Of a stretch of 44,751 nucleotides of DNA, positions 9,364 through 17,814 are shown in pieces. The translations under genes and the position numbers were made by a program. Origin of the DNA: an uncultured Clostridia bacterium (lineage in GTDB: Bacteria; Bacillota; Clostridia; Christensenellales; Pumilibacteraceae). The number at the start of each line of letters is the position of its first letter. Positions within the stretch are counted from its first letter, which is position 1. The stretch spans positions 1-44,751 of the forward strand of contig CANDGE010000004.1 in the NCBI GenBank assembly GCA_947384195.1. Direction: 5' to 3'. Below the pieces are notes generated by a model. It was given only the letters and a program-made list of their open reading frames with translations, was not told where the DNA came from and made no database searches.

Positions 9364-9431
9364 CTATTTGCGCAAGGCAAAAAGCTACTCGCGAAAACGG
9401 TATTGACATCGCGAAATTTGTATTCTAAACT
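9363..9431 (+). promoter_or_regulatory. LytTR-type paired direct repeat plus promoter (box A2)
   Basis: A near-identical copy of box A1: positions 9363-9407 match 5430-5474 at all but two internal bases (TC replaced by GG). The repeats GCTATTTGCGCAA and GCTACTCGCGAAA are again 21 bp apart. TTGACA is at 9403-9408, then a 17-bp spacer and TAAACT at 9426-9431. The similarity stops at the -35, so the conserved part is the regulatory element and not a recent duplication of the whole leader. It drives the small lipoprotein, GH3 and four-helix protein genes. Confidence 0.75.
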
Positions 9432-9475
9432 TAGATCAAAAGCCGAAGGGCTAAAAACTCAACAAGGAGAATGTT

Positions 9476-10105
9476 ATGAAAAAGTTCGCAAAAACCTTCG
9501 TGGCGGCAGCGTTTGCCGTTATCACCGTACTGGGCGCAAGCCTTATGCTCGCGGCTTGCGGCGAAACCAAAGTCGCGGCGACCACCGGCTTTTACACGAG
9601 CCAAAACAGTTATTCGTACACCAACTTCGCACCTACTTACAATTACCGTACGCTTACTTACAAGACCCAAAACATCGAAACATTCGACGACGGTACTTAC
9701 ATCCTTTATGTAAACGCCACCACCTATTCCAACGTGACTTTCGGCGAAGGCGTTGCCACTAACGAGTGCACGGCTAACCCGCAGGGCAGCACGCTCGTAA
9801 GATATTACGGCACTTACTCGGCCGTGACCGATGACGATGGCATAACGCTCACGCTCAATGTTCCCACGCGCGTATACGACGTTAACTTCGGCAGACTTCC
9901 CATCGATACGGCAAACTGGACGGACGCAATGACCGAATATATGGAAAACTGGACGTTCCAAGGTCAGCCTATGGGCAAGGACGAAAACGGCAATACGTAT
10001 ACTGCCGAAACATATCTCAAAAAAGTAACGTCGGGCTTTACCGAAAGCGTGGAAGTGTTTATCAGCCCGTCTACGTGCTCTTTCACTGCGATAAAAGGCG
10101 TGTAA
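9476..10105 (+). CDS. Small secreted lipoprotein, function unknown
   Basis: A 209-aa predicted lipoprotein with signal ending LAAC (Cys28). The mature part is Tyr/Thr-rich and beta-like (SYSYTNFAPTYNYRTLTYKT) with no recognised domain and no catalytic motif. The ATG at 9476 fits AAGGAGA better than the ATG at 9471, which is in another frame. It is first in a unit with the GH3 gene 18 bases downstream. A protein of similar size and texture (225 aa at 18847) sits in the second GH3 operon, so these may be a loose family of GH3-associated lipoproteins. The role is unknown; a substrate-binding or enzyme-retaining accessory is only a guess. Confidence 0.85.
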   Translation: MKKFAKTFVAAAFAVITVLGASLMLAACGETKVAATTGFYTSQNSYSYTNFAPTYNYRTLTYKTQNIETFDDGTYILYVNATTYSNVTFGEGVATNECTANPQGSTLVRYYGTYSAVTDDDGITLTLNVPTRVYDVNFGRLPIDTANWTDAMTEYMENWTFQGQPMGKDENGNTYTAETYLKKVTSGFTESVEVFISPSTCSFTAIKGV

Positions 10106-10123
10106 TATACGGAGTTAGGGGAT

Positions 10124-13117
10124 ATGATAAAGGAATTTTTTAAAAAGACGACCAAGCTGTGGCGAGGGCTCGCGTTGATAGCGGCGCTGTTGTTGTCGAT
10201 ATTCCTTGTTCTTACCAACATGGGCAACCGTTACGACGGGTTTATCAACGACAGGCTCGGCACTGTCGCGCCCAAAGTGGAAGGCGACGGCGAAGTGCGG
10301 TATAAAAGCGCTTACGGAGATCTCAACGCGGAAAACGTAAAAAAGCTTATCCAAGCGGAAAACGACTTCAATATTCGCGCAATGCAGGAGGGCGCGGTGC
10401 TGTTGCGCAACAAGGACAACGCGCTCCCGCTTCGCGATAACGAAAGAAGCATTACGCTTTTCGGCAATAACGTGATCGACCCCGTGTACGCCACCAACGG
10501 CGGCGGGTCGGGGTTTAAAGCCGCGCGCGGCGGCGGGCTCGTGGACGCGTTTGAAAGCGCGGGCTTCGACATAAACAAAACGCTGTACAACGCATACAAA
10601 AACGCGGGAATGAAACGTGTGTCCAAAGCGTCGGAACCGCAGGAAATAGGCGAACAGCCCGCATCGTTCTATAACAACGACGCGCTAAAAGCTTCGTACG
10701 CCGATAAGTATAACGACGTTGCGATCGTTATGTTTACCCGTTACGGCGGCGAGGGCGTGGATCTTTCCACGAACGACAAAGACGGAGTGCCGCTCCTTTC
10801 CTTGCACAAACAGGAAGACGATTTGCTCAAAATGATAAAAAGTTCGGGCAAGTTCGGCAAGATAGTGGTGCTTATAAACAGTCCGTTTCCTATGGACGTC
10901 GCGTGGATAAAGGACGAGAACTACGGCATAGACGCATGTATAGCGTTCGGTGCGGCGGGCGACGTCGGATTTAAAGGCATTGCGAATCTGTTGACTGGCA
11001 AAGCCGATTTTTCGGGGCATTTGACCGATACGTATGCGGCAAATTCTTTGTCCGCTCCCGCAATGCGCAACTTCGGTGATTTTAAGTTTTCCAATCACAC
11101 GACGCAGTATGAAAACAGCTATGTCGTTTACGCCGAAAGTATATACGTAGGATATAAGTATTTCGAGACCAGATATCAAGATCAAGTGCTCGGCATAAAC
11201 AATGCAAACGGCAGTAAAGGCGTGTATGCTTCCGACGGCAACGCATGGGACTACAAAGACGAAATGGCATATACGTTCGGTTACGGGCTTTCGTATTCCG
11301 ATTTTACTCAAAGCGTAGACAGCATCGTTTGGGATACCGATAAGCATACCGTAACGGCGGAAGTGACCGTCACCAATAACGGCGGCGACGTGTACAAAGG
11401 CAAATCGAAGTCGGCGGTACAGTTGTACGTTCAACTCCCGTACGAAAAAGGGCAGGCGGAAAAATCTGCGATACAGCTCATAGGTTTCGGAAAAACGGGC
11501 GAGCTTGCCGCGGGAGAAAGCGAAACAGTTACGATCACGGTCGACGACTATTTGTTCGCCGTGTACGACGAGAACGCGACAAACGGCGCGGACGAGACCC
11601 GAAAGGGTTGTTACGTGTTCGATAAAGGCGAGTACCGTTTTGCCGTGGGCGACGACAGTCACGACGCGCTCAACAACGTGCTTGCGTTCCGCGAAACCAC
11701 GGGAATGTTCGACGAATACGGCAATGCCGTTGCGGGCGACAAAACAAAAGTCAAAGCGCATACGCTCGCCGCTTACGACAACAAATCGTATGCAAAGTCT
11801 GCGGCTACGGGCGAAATCGTTTGCAACGCGCTTCAAGACATAGACTACAACGAATACAAGGCAGACACTGTCACGTATCTTACCCGATCCGATTGGAACA
11901 CATATCCTGACAGCTATAAAGGACTCGAAGCAACCGACAAGTTAAAAACCGCGCTCGCGGGCAAAACGTACGTGCGCGGCGATGAAAAAGTGAGCGATTA
12001 CAAAACCGGCGTCGCAAACGATATCCACTTCTTTGAAATGAAAGACGTGGAATATAGCGACCAAGAAAAATGGGATAAGTTTCTCGATCAGCTTTCGGTC
12101 ACGGAACTTGCCACTATCTGCGGCGAGCATATGGCCAACGACGCGATAAAGTCGGTCAATAAACCCCAAAACAACAATACCGACGGTCCGAAGGGTTTGG
12201 GCAGTACGTATCGCTACGGCGACGGAAGCGGGATAACGCTGTACGTTGACGAAGTGGTAATGGCAAGCACGTTCAATATCGCGCTTCACGAAGAACGCGG
12301 CGCATTGTTTGCGGAAGACGCTTTGTACGCCGGATATTCCATGATTTTCGGTCCCGGAGCGGATTGGCACAGAACGCCGTATTCGGGACGTAATTCCGAA
12401 TATTACAGCGAAGACGCGAATATGTCCTTCCTTTGCGGCGCGGCGCAGTGCAAAGCAATGCAAAAAGGCGGGCTTGTGGCAGGCATTAAACACTTTGCCG
12501 GCAACGATCAGGAAACAAACCGTCACGGTGTGGCTACGTTCGCCAACGAACAGTCGTTCCGCGAAGGCTCGTTGCGCTGCTTTGAAGGCGGACTTCGCGA
12601 CGATAAAGGCGGCGCGCTCGGCGTAATGACTTGCTTTAACAGAATAGGCGCCACCGCAGGCGCGGCGAGTTATCCCGTTCAAGTGCAAATTTTGCGCAAC
12701 GAATGGGGCTTTAAAGGCGTCAATCTCACCGACTCGTCCAAAGACGCTTCGGATTACGTTCATACCGAAGAATGTATCACGAGCGGCACGGATATGTTCA
12801 ACAACGATACGGACAGGACCCCGCAATTAGTCAAGCTTATCCGTCAAGACAAAGACGGCACTATTATGAAATGGGTGCGCACCGCCAATAAACACTTCTA
12901 CTATGCTTTCTCGCGTTCCAATCTCGTAAACAGTTTGAGCCGCAACACGGTGGTGGAAGATTTCGTACCGTGGTGGAAGACTGCGTTAATGGCTTTCGAT
13001 ATTTCATTCGGCGTGCTTACTTGCATATTCGTTGCCGCATTCGTTGCGTCGTACATTATCAAGCTCACGGACGGGAAGGGCAAAATCAAAGACGATACGG
13101 AGGTGCAAAATGATTAA
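10124..13117 (+). CDS. Membrane-anchored GH3 glycosidase with permuted domains (paralogue a)
   Basis: A 997-aa enzyme of the beta-glucosidase/beta-xylosidase family. Helix 1 (about 14-32) anchors the N-terminus. The GH3 C-type alpha/beta domain comes first (about 85-330), with GAVLLRNKDNALPL and TRYGGEGVDL, whose Glu is the likely acid/base. PFGYGLSY (about 383) leads into the Fn3-like domain (to about 530). The TIM-barrel domain follows (about 640-905), with FGPGADWHRTPYSGRNSEYYSED, the substrate-binding KHF and GFKGVNLTD, whose Asp870 is the predicted nucleophile. A second helix lies near 955-980 with a charged tail. Usual GH3 order is barrel, C-domain, Fn3; the reversed order is known in some ruminal Clostridia enzymes such as that of Ruminococcus albus. 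Its last eight bases overlap the next gene. Substrate linkage is not predictable. Confidence 0.92.
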   Translation: MIKEFFKKTTKLWRGLALIAALLLSIFLVLTNMGNRYDGFINDRLGTVAPKVEGDGEVRYKSAYGDLNAENVKKLIQAENDFNIRAMQEGAVLLRNKDNALPLRDNERSITLFGNNVIDPVYATNGGGSGFKAARGGGLVDAFESAGFDINKTLYNAYKNAGMKRVSKASEPQEIGEQPASFYNNDALKASYADKYNDVAIVMFTRYGGEGVDLSTNDKDGVPLLSLHKQEDDLLKMIKSSGKFGKIVVLINSPFPMDVAWIKDENYGIDACIAFGAAGDVGFKGIANLLTGKADFSGHLTDTYAANSLSAPAMRNFGDFKFSNHTTQYENSYVVYAESIYVGYKYFETRYQDQVLGINNANGSKGVYASDGNAWDYKDEMAYTFGYGLSYSDFTQSVDSIVWDTDKHTVTAEVTVTNNGGDVYKGKSKSAVQLYVQLPYEKGQAEKSAIQLIGFGKTGELAAGESETVTITVDDYLFAVYDENATNGADETRKGCYVFDKGEYRFAVGDDSHDALNNVLAFRETTGMFDEYGNAVAGDKTKVKAHTLAAYDNKSYAKSAATGEIVCNALQDIDYNEYKADTVTYLTRSDWNTYPDSYKGLEATDKLKTALAGKTYVRGDEKVSDYKTGVANDIHFFEMKDVEYSDQEKWDKFLDQLSVTELATICGEHMANDAIKSVNKPQNNNTDGPKGLGSTYRYGDGSGITLYVDEVVMASTFNIALHEERGALFAEDALYAGYSMIFGPGADWHRTPYSGRNSEYYSEDANMSFLCGAAQCKAMQKGGLVAGIKHFAGNDQETNRHGVATFANEQSFREGSLRCFEGGLRDDKGGALGVMTCFNRIGATAGAASYPVQVQILRNEWGFKGVNLTDSSKDASDYVHTEECITSGTDMFNNDTDRTPQLVKLIRQDKDGTIMKWVRTANKHFYYAFSRSNLVNSLSRNTVVEDFVPWWKTALMAFDISFGVLTCIFVAAFVASYIIKLTDGKGKIKDDTEVQND

Positions 13118-13523
13118 AGATCTGTTTATACACCCGTTTAAACAAAGAACGGTCGCATACTATTTGGGGTTGGGCGCGGCGGCGCTTGCCGTGATCGGCG
13201 CGATAGTGTATGCGATAACCGATTTCGGCGACAAGTCTTTTTCTGCGACGGCGTTTGTCGTAATGCTTGTCGGCGGATTAGCCTATGCGGGCGTTATGTT
13301 TACCGAATTCGAGTTCATGACGCTTATCCCGTCGGCAATGTACGTTTTGGGTTTTGCTTTTGCGCTCAATGCCATGCTTCCGCCGCTTTCGGACGTATGG
13401 AACGGTGTAAGCTTTATCGGCGGCAATGCGTTTGTCGGTCTTGCGTTTACGATAGTTTTTGCCGTCGCGGCGATACTCGGCATTGTTACGGCTTTTATGG
13501 AGCTCGGCAGAAAAAAAGCGTGA
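13110..13523 (+). CDS. Four-helix membrane protein coupled to GH3 paralogue a
   Basis: A 137-aa integral membrane protein with four predicted helices (about 17-37, 48-66, 70-92 and 109-130) and short loops. The start at 13110 has GGAGGTGC upstream and overlaps the GH3 stop by eight bases, so translation is coupled. A segment LPPLSDVWNGVSFIGGN lies between helices 3 and 4. The protein at 17338 has the same position behind a GH3 gene, similar size and the same helix layout (LPCLSPIGIYFTVHN in the matching loop), so the two are probably distant homologues. No known family is recognised. A partner or assembly role for the doubly anchored GH3 enzyme is inferred from context only. Confidence 0.85.
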   Translation: MIKDLFIHPFKQRTVAYYLGLGAAALAVIGAIVYAITDFGDKSFSATAFVVMLVGGLAYAGVMFTEFEFMTLIPSAMYVLGFAFALNAMLPPLSDVWNGVSFIGGNAFVGLAFTIVFAVAAILGIVTAFMELGRKKA

Positions 13524-13568
13524 TGCCGATATAAAAACGCGAAAATGCAAAAATTTAATACAGCTATA

Positions 13569-13616
13569 AAAGCCGCCCCGAATGTTCTTACTCGAATATT
13601 CGGGGCGGCTTTATTA
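13569..13616 (+). terminator. Strong terminator after the GH3a unit
   Basis: A perfect 15-bp stem: AAAGCCGCCCCGAAT at 13569-13583 pairs with its complement at 13598-13612, with a 14-nt loop and then TTATT. It ends the unit that starts at box A2. Confidence 0.85.
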
Positions 13617-13692
13617 TAGAAAATAAAAAGTTCAAATTATTTGAAACGTAAAGATCGTATTCGATTTGTTTTTTGCCCGTACCGTCGAAAAT

Positions 13693-13734
13693 AACCTAAA
13701 ACGTTCTCATGCGAAAGTGCGTTTTGGGTTTTTT
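13693..13734 (+). terminator. Second terminator-like hairpin in the intergenic region
   Basis: AACCTAAAACG (13693-13703) pairs with CGTTTTGGGTT (13720-13730) with one G-T wobble, followed by more T. No open frame lies between this and the terminator 80 bp upstream. It could be a back-up terminator or the end of a short RNA. Confidence 0.6.
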
Positions 13735-13799
13735 ATTTGCCGCTTTTTTCTTAATTATAATAAACGAAAATGCAACGAGTAAAAAGCCATGATCCGATT

Positions 13800-13887
13800 A
13801 TCGCAATGCTTTTGCGATCCAGTATCGATGCCTTTCGGCATGTGAGATTTGTATTCGCTATTACGCGCGGGCTGCTCTTAGAGCGGC
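13800..13887 (+). other. Cluster of three hairpins in a gene-free stretch (possible structured RNA)
   Basis: The 614 bases between 13523 and 14138 hold no convincing gene. Besides the two terminators there are three short hairpins in a row: ATCGCAA/TTGCGAT (13800-13818), ATGCC/GGCAT (13828-13841) and GCTGCTC/GAGCGGC (13871-13887). No known riboswitch class was recognised. They lie upstream of the mapped promoter at 14008, so they are not part of the GH3b leader unless another promoter exists. Hairpins this short can occur by chance. Confidence 0.3.
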
Positions 13888-13957
13888 TGTTATGGCGTAT
13901 AACGTGACCATTTAAGTCGAAACCATGCTCGATTTTGATCGAATATGCTCATTTCGT

Positions 13958-13966
13958 GGGGGGGGG
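13958..13966 (+). repeat. Poly-G tract (9 G) upstream of the GH3b operon promoter
   Basis: Nine consecutive G in non-coding DNA, ending 41 bp before the -35 box at 14008. Together with the tracts at 4052 and 31792 this makes three runs of nine or more G in the window. A tract at this distance could change activator spacing if its length varies (inference). Confidence 0.85.
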
Positions 13967-14007
13967 ATGCTTATTTGTCAACTTATCTTTCAATGTTTCG
14001 ATTAGTA

Positions 14008-14036
14008 TTGAAAATGCGAGTCGTGCATGTTATACT
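14008..14036 (+). promoter_or_regulatory. Sigma-A promoter of the GH3b operon
   Basis: TTGAAA at 14008-14013, a 17-bp spacer and TATACT at 14031-14036. Transcription near 14043 leaves a leader of about 95 nt to the TTG start at 14138, and rules out any start codon at 14027. No clear paired repeat is present upstream, unlike boxes A and B. Confidence 0.8.
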
Positions 14037-14137
14037 GTGACAGTCGGAAAGTTTATAATACGGTGGTGATGGTGAAGAAACGGGGACTTACGGTCATTGC
14101 TTATCGTCTTGTAACCGATCGAAAACGGAGGTGTGGC

Positions 14138-17100
14138 TTGAAAAAAAATAGGTACAAGCTTTTACGTGGCTTTACGGTAATTGCGGCGTTTATTTGCGCT
14201 CTGTTTATAGGGCTCGAAACTATTACGTCCGTAAGCGATTACGAGGTGCTCATCAACGACGTTCTCGGCGTTAAAGCGAGTGTGGGCGGTAATGCGGATG
14301 CTTATGCGTTTACTTCGGAATTCGACGATACCGTCGACATGTTGACGCACCGCAAGAATATAGCCGAGCGGATAAGCGCGGAGGGCAGTGTTCTGTTGAA
14401 AAACAACGGCGCGTTGCCGCTTGCCAAGTCCGAGAACGGCAATATCAAAGCGACTATGTTGGGCTCGCGCGCATATACTTACGGGAGCAACGGCGAACTG
14501 CGCGACGAGAGATTGGCGTTTTACGGCGGTATCGTCGGATCGCCCGTGTCGAAACAGGACGTTACGGTACAAGAAGGGACGATATCGCTTCCGATCACGC
14601 CCGAGACGGCGTTTGCAAGTCGTGGCATTGAGTTGAATCCCGCACCGAGATCTTTTTACACGGGCAAACCGTTCCCCAATCTCGTGAGCGGGAGCGAAGC
14701 CAACGGCAGTTCTGGCGGACCGTTTGCGATCAACGAGACAAAGGTTTCGATATCCGACTGCGGCGATCATTCCGATTATTCGGATGTATGCTTTGTAGTG
14801 ATCGGGCGGGCGAGCGGCGAAGGACGGGAATATCTTCCTGGCGAGCTCGGTCGTGCAGACAAAAGCGACGGATCCGAGAGCGCGATAGGATTGAGCGACG
14901 ACGAGCGCAATCTTATCACGGTTGCCGACGGTATTTCCGACAAGGTCGTAGTGCTTATCAACAGCGCGATAGCCATGGAGATCCCCGATCTCAAAGCCGA
15001 CGATCGTGTCGACGCAATACTGTGGATAGGCTTGCCCGGTGCGTACGGTATGAACGGCGTTGCGGATATAATCGTGGGCAACGTCAGTCCTTCGGGGCAT
15101 TTGCCCGACGTATATATGGTCGATGCGTCGGCATCGCCCGCGGCGCAAAACTTCGGTGTCGAAGCAATGAGCGGCGGTTCGTTTATTTGGAGCAACGGCG
15201 GATCGCGGTATAACAATGCGGATAATGCGCACTATGTAGTTCTTGCCGAGGACATTTATACGGGTTACTATTATTACGAAACGCGTTATGCGGATTGTGT
15301 GGAAGAAAAAGGCGAGGCGTCGGCGGCTGTCGGCATAGGCTACGGCGAGACGGGCGGCGATAGCTGGAATTACGAGCATGAAGTCGTGTATCCATTCGGT
15401 TACGGTTTGAGCTATACTACATTTACGCAGAAAATAAACGGTATAACAGCGGATAAAGACGCAAAGACAGTCACGGTAAGCGTGACCGCCAAAAACACGG
15501 GCGATGTCAAGGCAAAGCACGTAGTTCAGCTTTACGTGTCGAGCCCGTACACCGAGTACGACATAGCGCACGGCGTCGAAAAACCCGCGATCCAACTTGT
15601 AGAGTTTGAAAAAGTCGAGCTCGAACCCGGCGAAGAAAAAGAACTGACGGTCACTGCCGAAATGAAGTATTTTGCAGCGTACGACAAAACCGCAGAACAT
15701 GACGGACGCATCGGCGGATACATACTCGAAAATGCCGACTACTATTTTGCTGTGGGAAACGGTGCGCACGAGGCGATCAACAATGTGCTTTTGAAAAAAG
15801 GCGTGGATAGATCGGCTTTGTATTTCGATGACGAAACGGCGCTTTCGGCGGACTGTGCGATCGCATGGCGTCCCGAACTCGATTTCGATGAAAACGGCGT
15901 AAACGTCACTTTGTTATCCGCGTCCGATTCGGGCGTCGTTATAGAAAACAGGCTTTCCGACGCCGATTACAACTATTTCAAAGAAAATACGGTCAAGTAT
16001 CTTTCGCGTAGCAATTGGAAGGAAACATTTCCCCGAGCTTATACCGGGCTCGAAGTTACCGAGGCGATGTACGACTTCTTGGACAGCAGAGTTTACAAGT
16101 TTTCGGTGGGGACGGTAGACACGCAGTTCGGCGTGGATCATTCCGAGGAGGAAGACGACGACGGCAATCCCATGGAAAACATGTCGGTCGCCGAAATGAA
16201 ACTTGCTAGTTACGACGACGAGCGGTGGGATTATCTTGTCGAGCAGATCACGTTTGACGAGGCGTGGGCATTATCGCCGTACGGCGGCACCAGTTGCAAC
16301 GCGTTCCTTTCCGTCAACTCGCCCGAGCTGTGGCAGATAGACGGTCCCAACGGCAACGTCACTCGGCCTATCGGCACGAAAGCGGCTACTTCGGGACCTA
16401 TGGCGGTAAGCAAGAGCGATCCCAATGTAAACTATAAAGCCAACGATATGTGTTGCGAGCCGATAACTGCGGGCACATTCGACAAAGAACTTTTAAAAGA
16501 GCAGGGCAAGGTCTATGGCGAAGAAATGATGTGGAGCGGAAATACCATTATTTGGGCGCCGGGCATGAATCTTCACCGCACTCCGTTCAATTCGCGCAAC
16601 CACGAATATTACAGCGAAGATCCTATGCTCACCAATATTCTCGGCGTTGCGTTCGTCGAAGGCGGACTGGAAAAAGGCGCGATCCTCGCCGCGAAGCACT
16701 TCGCTTTCAATACGCAGGAATCGTTCCGCGAAGGGCTCACGCAATTCATGGAAGAACAGTCGGCGCGCGAGCTCGAACTTCGCGCGTTCCAAGGGCTTTC
16801 CGAAGATGCGCTGTACGTCAACACGCTCGGCAACAAAATTCGATCGCTCGGACTCATGACGTCGTTCTCGCGCATCGGCGTTTGCGGCGTAAACGCGCAT
16901 ACAGGGCTCATGAAGGACATTTTGCGCGGCGAGTGGGGCTTTAAAGGAATGAGCTCGACGGACATGGTCGTCGGCGGCAGGTTTTTCAATCCGCAGGACA
17001 GCGTTATCAACAACGTTACTTTTATGGCGACGTCAAATGCCGAAAACCTGCTCAATAATTTTTGGAGCGATTATAACAACAAAAACAAAGTCAAAAACGA

Positions 17101-17341
17101 CCCCAAGCTCATGGCGGCATTGTACGAAAACATGCATTACTATATGTATGCCGCGGCAAACAGCAATCTGCTAAACGGTTATGATGTAAATACCGTCATA
17201 ACGGACGTAACGTACGGTTGGCAATATGCGATCAAAGCGGTGTATTGGGTCATGCTCGTTGCGACCGTAGCGCTGGCGGCAACCGCGGTCGTGTTCAAGC
17301 TTCGCGACGACGGAAAGAAAAAGGAGGAAGCAAACGCATGA
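14138..17341 (+). CDS. Membrane-anchored GH3 glycosidase with permuted domains (paralogue b)
   Basis: A 1067-aa enzyme from a TTG start at 14138, chosen for the GGAGG six bases upstream and because MKKNRYKLLRG followed by a helix matches its paralogues. Codons further upstream in frame overlap the promoter. Order: helix (about 9-29); GH3 C-domain with GSVLLKNNGALPL and IGRASGEGREY; PFGYGLSY and Fn3-like domain (HVVQLYVSSPY, then KPAIQLVEFEKV); the conserved linker KYLSRSNWKETFP; TIM barrel with WAPGMNLHRTPFNSRNHEYY, KHF and GFKGMSSTD (Asp942, predicted nucleophile); and a C-terminal helix near 1035-1055. It is the first gene of an operon of about 10.8 kb. The C-domain has a longer Gly/Ser-rich insert than the other paralogues. 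Substrate unknown. Confidence 0.92.
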   Translation: MKKNRYKLLRGFTVIAAFICALFIGLETITSVSDYEVLINDVLGVKASVGGNADAYAFTSEFDDTVDMLTHRKNIAERISAEGSVLLKNNGALPLAKSENGNIKATMLGSRAYTYGSNGELRDERLAFYGGIVGSPVSKQDVTVQEGTISLPITPETAFASRGIELNPAPRSFYTGKPFPNLVSGSEANGSSGGPFAINETKVSISDCGDHSDYSDVCFVVIGRASGEGREYLPGELGRADKSDGSESAIGLSDDERNLITVADGISDKVVVLINSAIAMEIPDLKADDRVDAILWIGLPGAYGMNGVADIIVGNVSPSGHLPDVYMVDASASPAAQNFGVEAMSGGSFIWSNGGSRYNNADNAHYVVLAEDIYTGYYYYETRYADCVEEKGEASAAVGIGYGETGGDSWNYEHEVVYPFGYGLSYTTFTQKINGITADKDAKTVTVSVTAKNTGDVKAKHVVQLYVSSPYTEYDIAHGVEKPAIQLVEFEKVELEPGEEKELTVTAEMKYFAAYDKTAEHDGRIGGYILENADYYFAVGNGAHEAINNVLLKKGVDRSALYFDDETALSADCAIAWRPELDFDENGVNVTLLSASDSGVVIENRLSDADYNYFKENTVKYLSRSNWKETFPRAYTGLEVTEAMYDFLDSRVYKFSVGTVDTQFGVDHSEEEDDDGNPMENMSVAEMKLASYDDERWDYLVEQITFDEAWALSPYGGTSCNAFLSVNSPELWQIDGPNGNVTRPIGTKAATSGPMAVSKSDPNVNYKANDMCCEPITAGTFDKELLKEQGKVYGEEMMWSGNTIIWAPGMNLHRTPFNSRNHEYYSEDPMLTNILGVAFVEGGLEKGAILAAKHFAFNTQESFREGLTQFMEEQSARELELRAFQGLSEDALYVNTLGNKIRSLGLMTSFSRIGVCGVNAHTGLMKDILRGEWGFKGMSSTDMVVGGRFFNPQDSVINNVTFMATSNAENLLNNFWSDYNNKNKVKNDPKLMAALYENMHYYMYAAANSNLLNGYDVNTVITDVTYGWQYAIKAVYWVMLVATVALAATAVVFKLRDDGKKKEEANA

Positions 17342-17814
17342 AACTTTTGACTGTAAAGCGCCCGCGTGCGGGATTCTACATAACGGCGGCGGCGCTCGTG
17401 ACGGCTGTCGTAGCGTTTATCATGTATTTTTTGACGTTTGACGCATTCCACTATGTGACCGATAGGCTTGTCACGGCGCTCATGATCCTTACGATATGGT
17501 CGCTTGTATGCCTTATAGTGTGCGGGCTTCTGTTCGGCGACGAGCCGTTTTATATAGACGTTCTGCGTGTGGCGGCGGTATTTTGCATGACGCTTGCGAC
17601 GTTGAAGTTTTTGTTGCCGTGTCTTTCGCCGATCGGTATATACTTTACCGTTCACAATATGGGCGACGTCGAAGCAAATGCGATCGGTGTGCCGCGCAGT
17701 ATCGTGTGCGTGGTGTTTTGTGTGATAACGGTTATTCTTATGACGGTATCGGCATTCTTTTCCGCTGCCAAGCCCAAAGCCGCGAAAAAGACCGCAGAGG
17801 AGAGTGCGCTATGA
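17338..17814 (+). CDS. Four-helix membrane protein coupled to GH3 paralogue b
   Basis: A 158-aa integral membrane protein beginning in an ATGA overlap with the GH3 stop; AAGGAGGAAG upstream supports the start. Four predicted helices (about 13-33, 44-64, 74-93 and 122-144) are followed by a Lys/Ala-rich cytoplasmic tail (AAKPKAAKKTAEE). The layout resembles that of the 137-aa protein behind the first GH3 gene. No known family is recognised. Its stop overlaps the next start (ATGA), so three consecutive genes are translationally coupled, which suggests a stoichiometric complex (inference). Confidence 0.85.
   Translation: MKLLTVKRPRAGFYITAAALVTAVVAFIMYFLTFDAFHYVTDRLVTALMILTIWSLVCLIVCGLLFGDEPFYIDVLRVAAVFCMTLATLKFLLPCLSPIGIYFTVHNMGDVEANAIGVPRSIVCVVFCVITVILMTVSAFFSAAKPKAAKKTAEESAL

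Noticed and set aside
13969..14003. Possible LytTR-like paired repeat (TTATTTGTCAA and ATGTTTCGATT) before the GH3b promoter
   Set aside because: Only four or five of eleven positions agree, the spacing is 22 bp and the distance to the -35 differs from the other boxes. No better than chance.
14027..14137. In-frame N-terminal extension of GH3 paralogue b starting at 14027
   Set aside because: It overlaps the -10 box of the promoter at 14008-14036, and a GGAGG-preceded TTG at 14138 gives an N-terminus like those of the paralogues.
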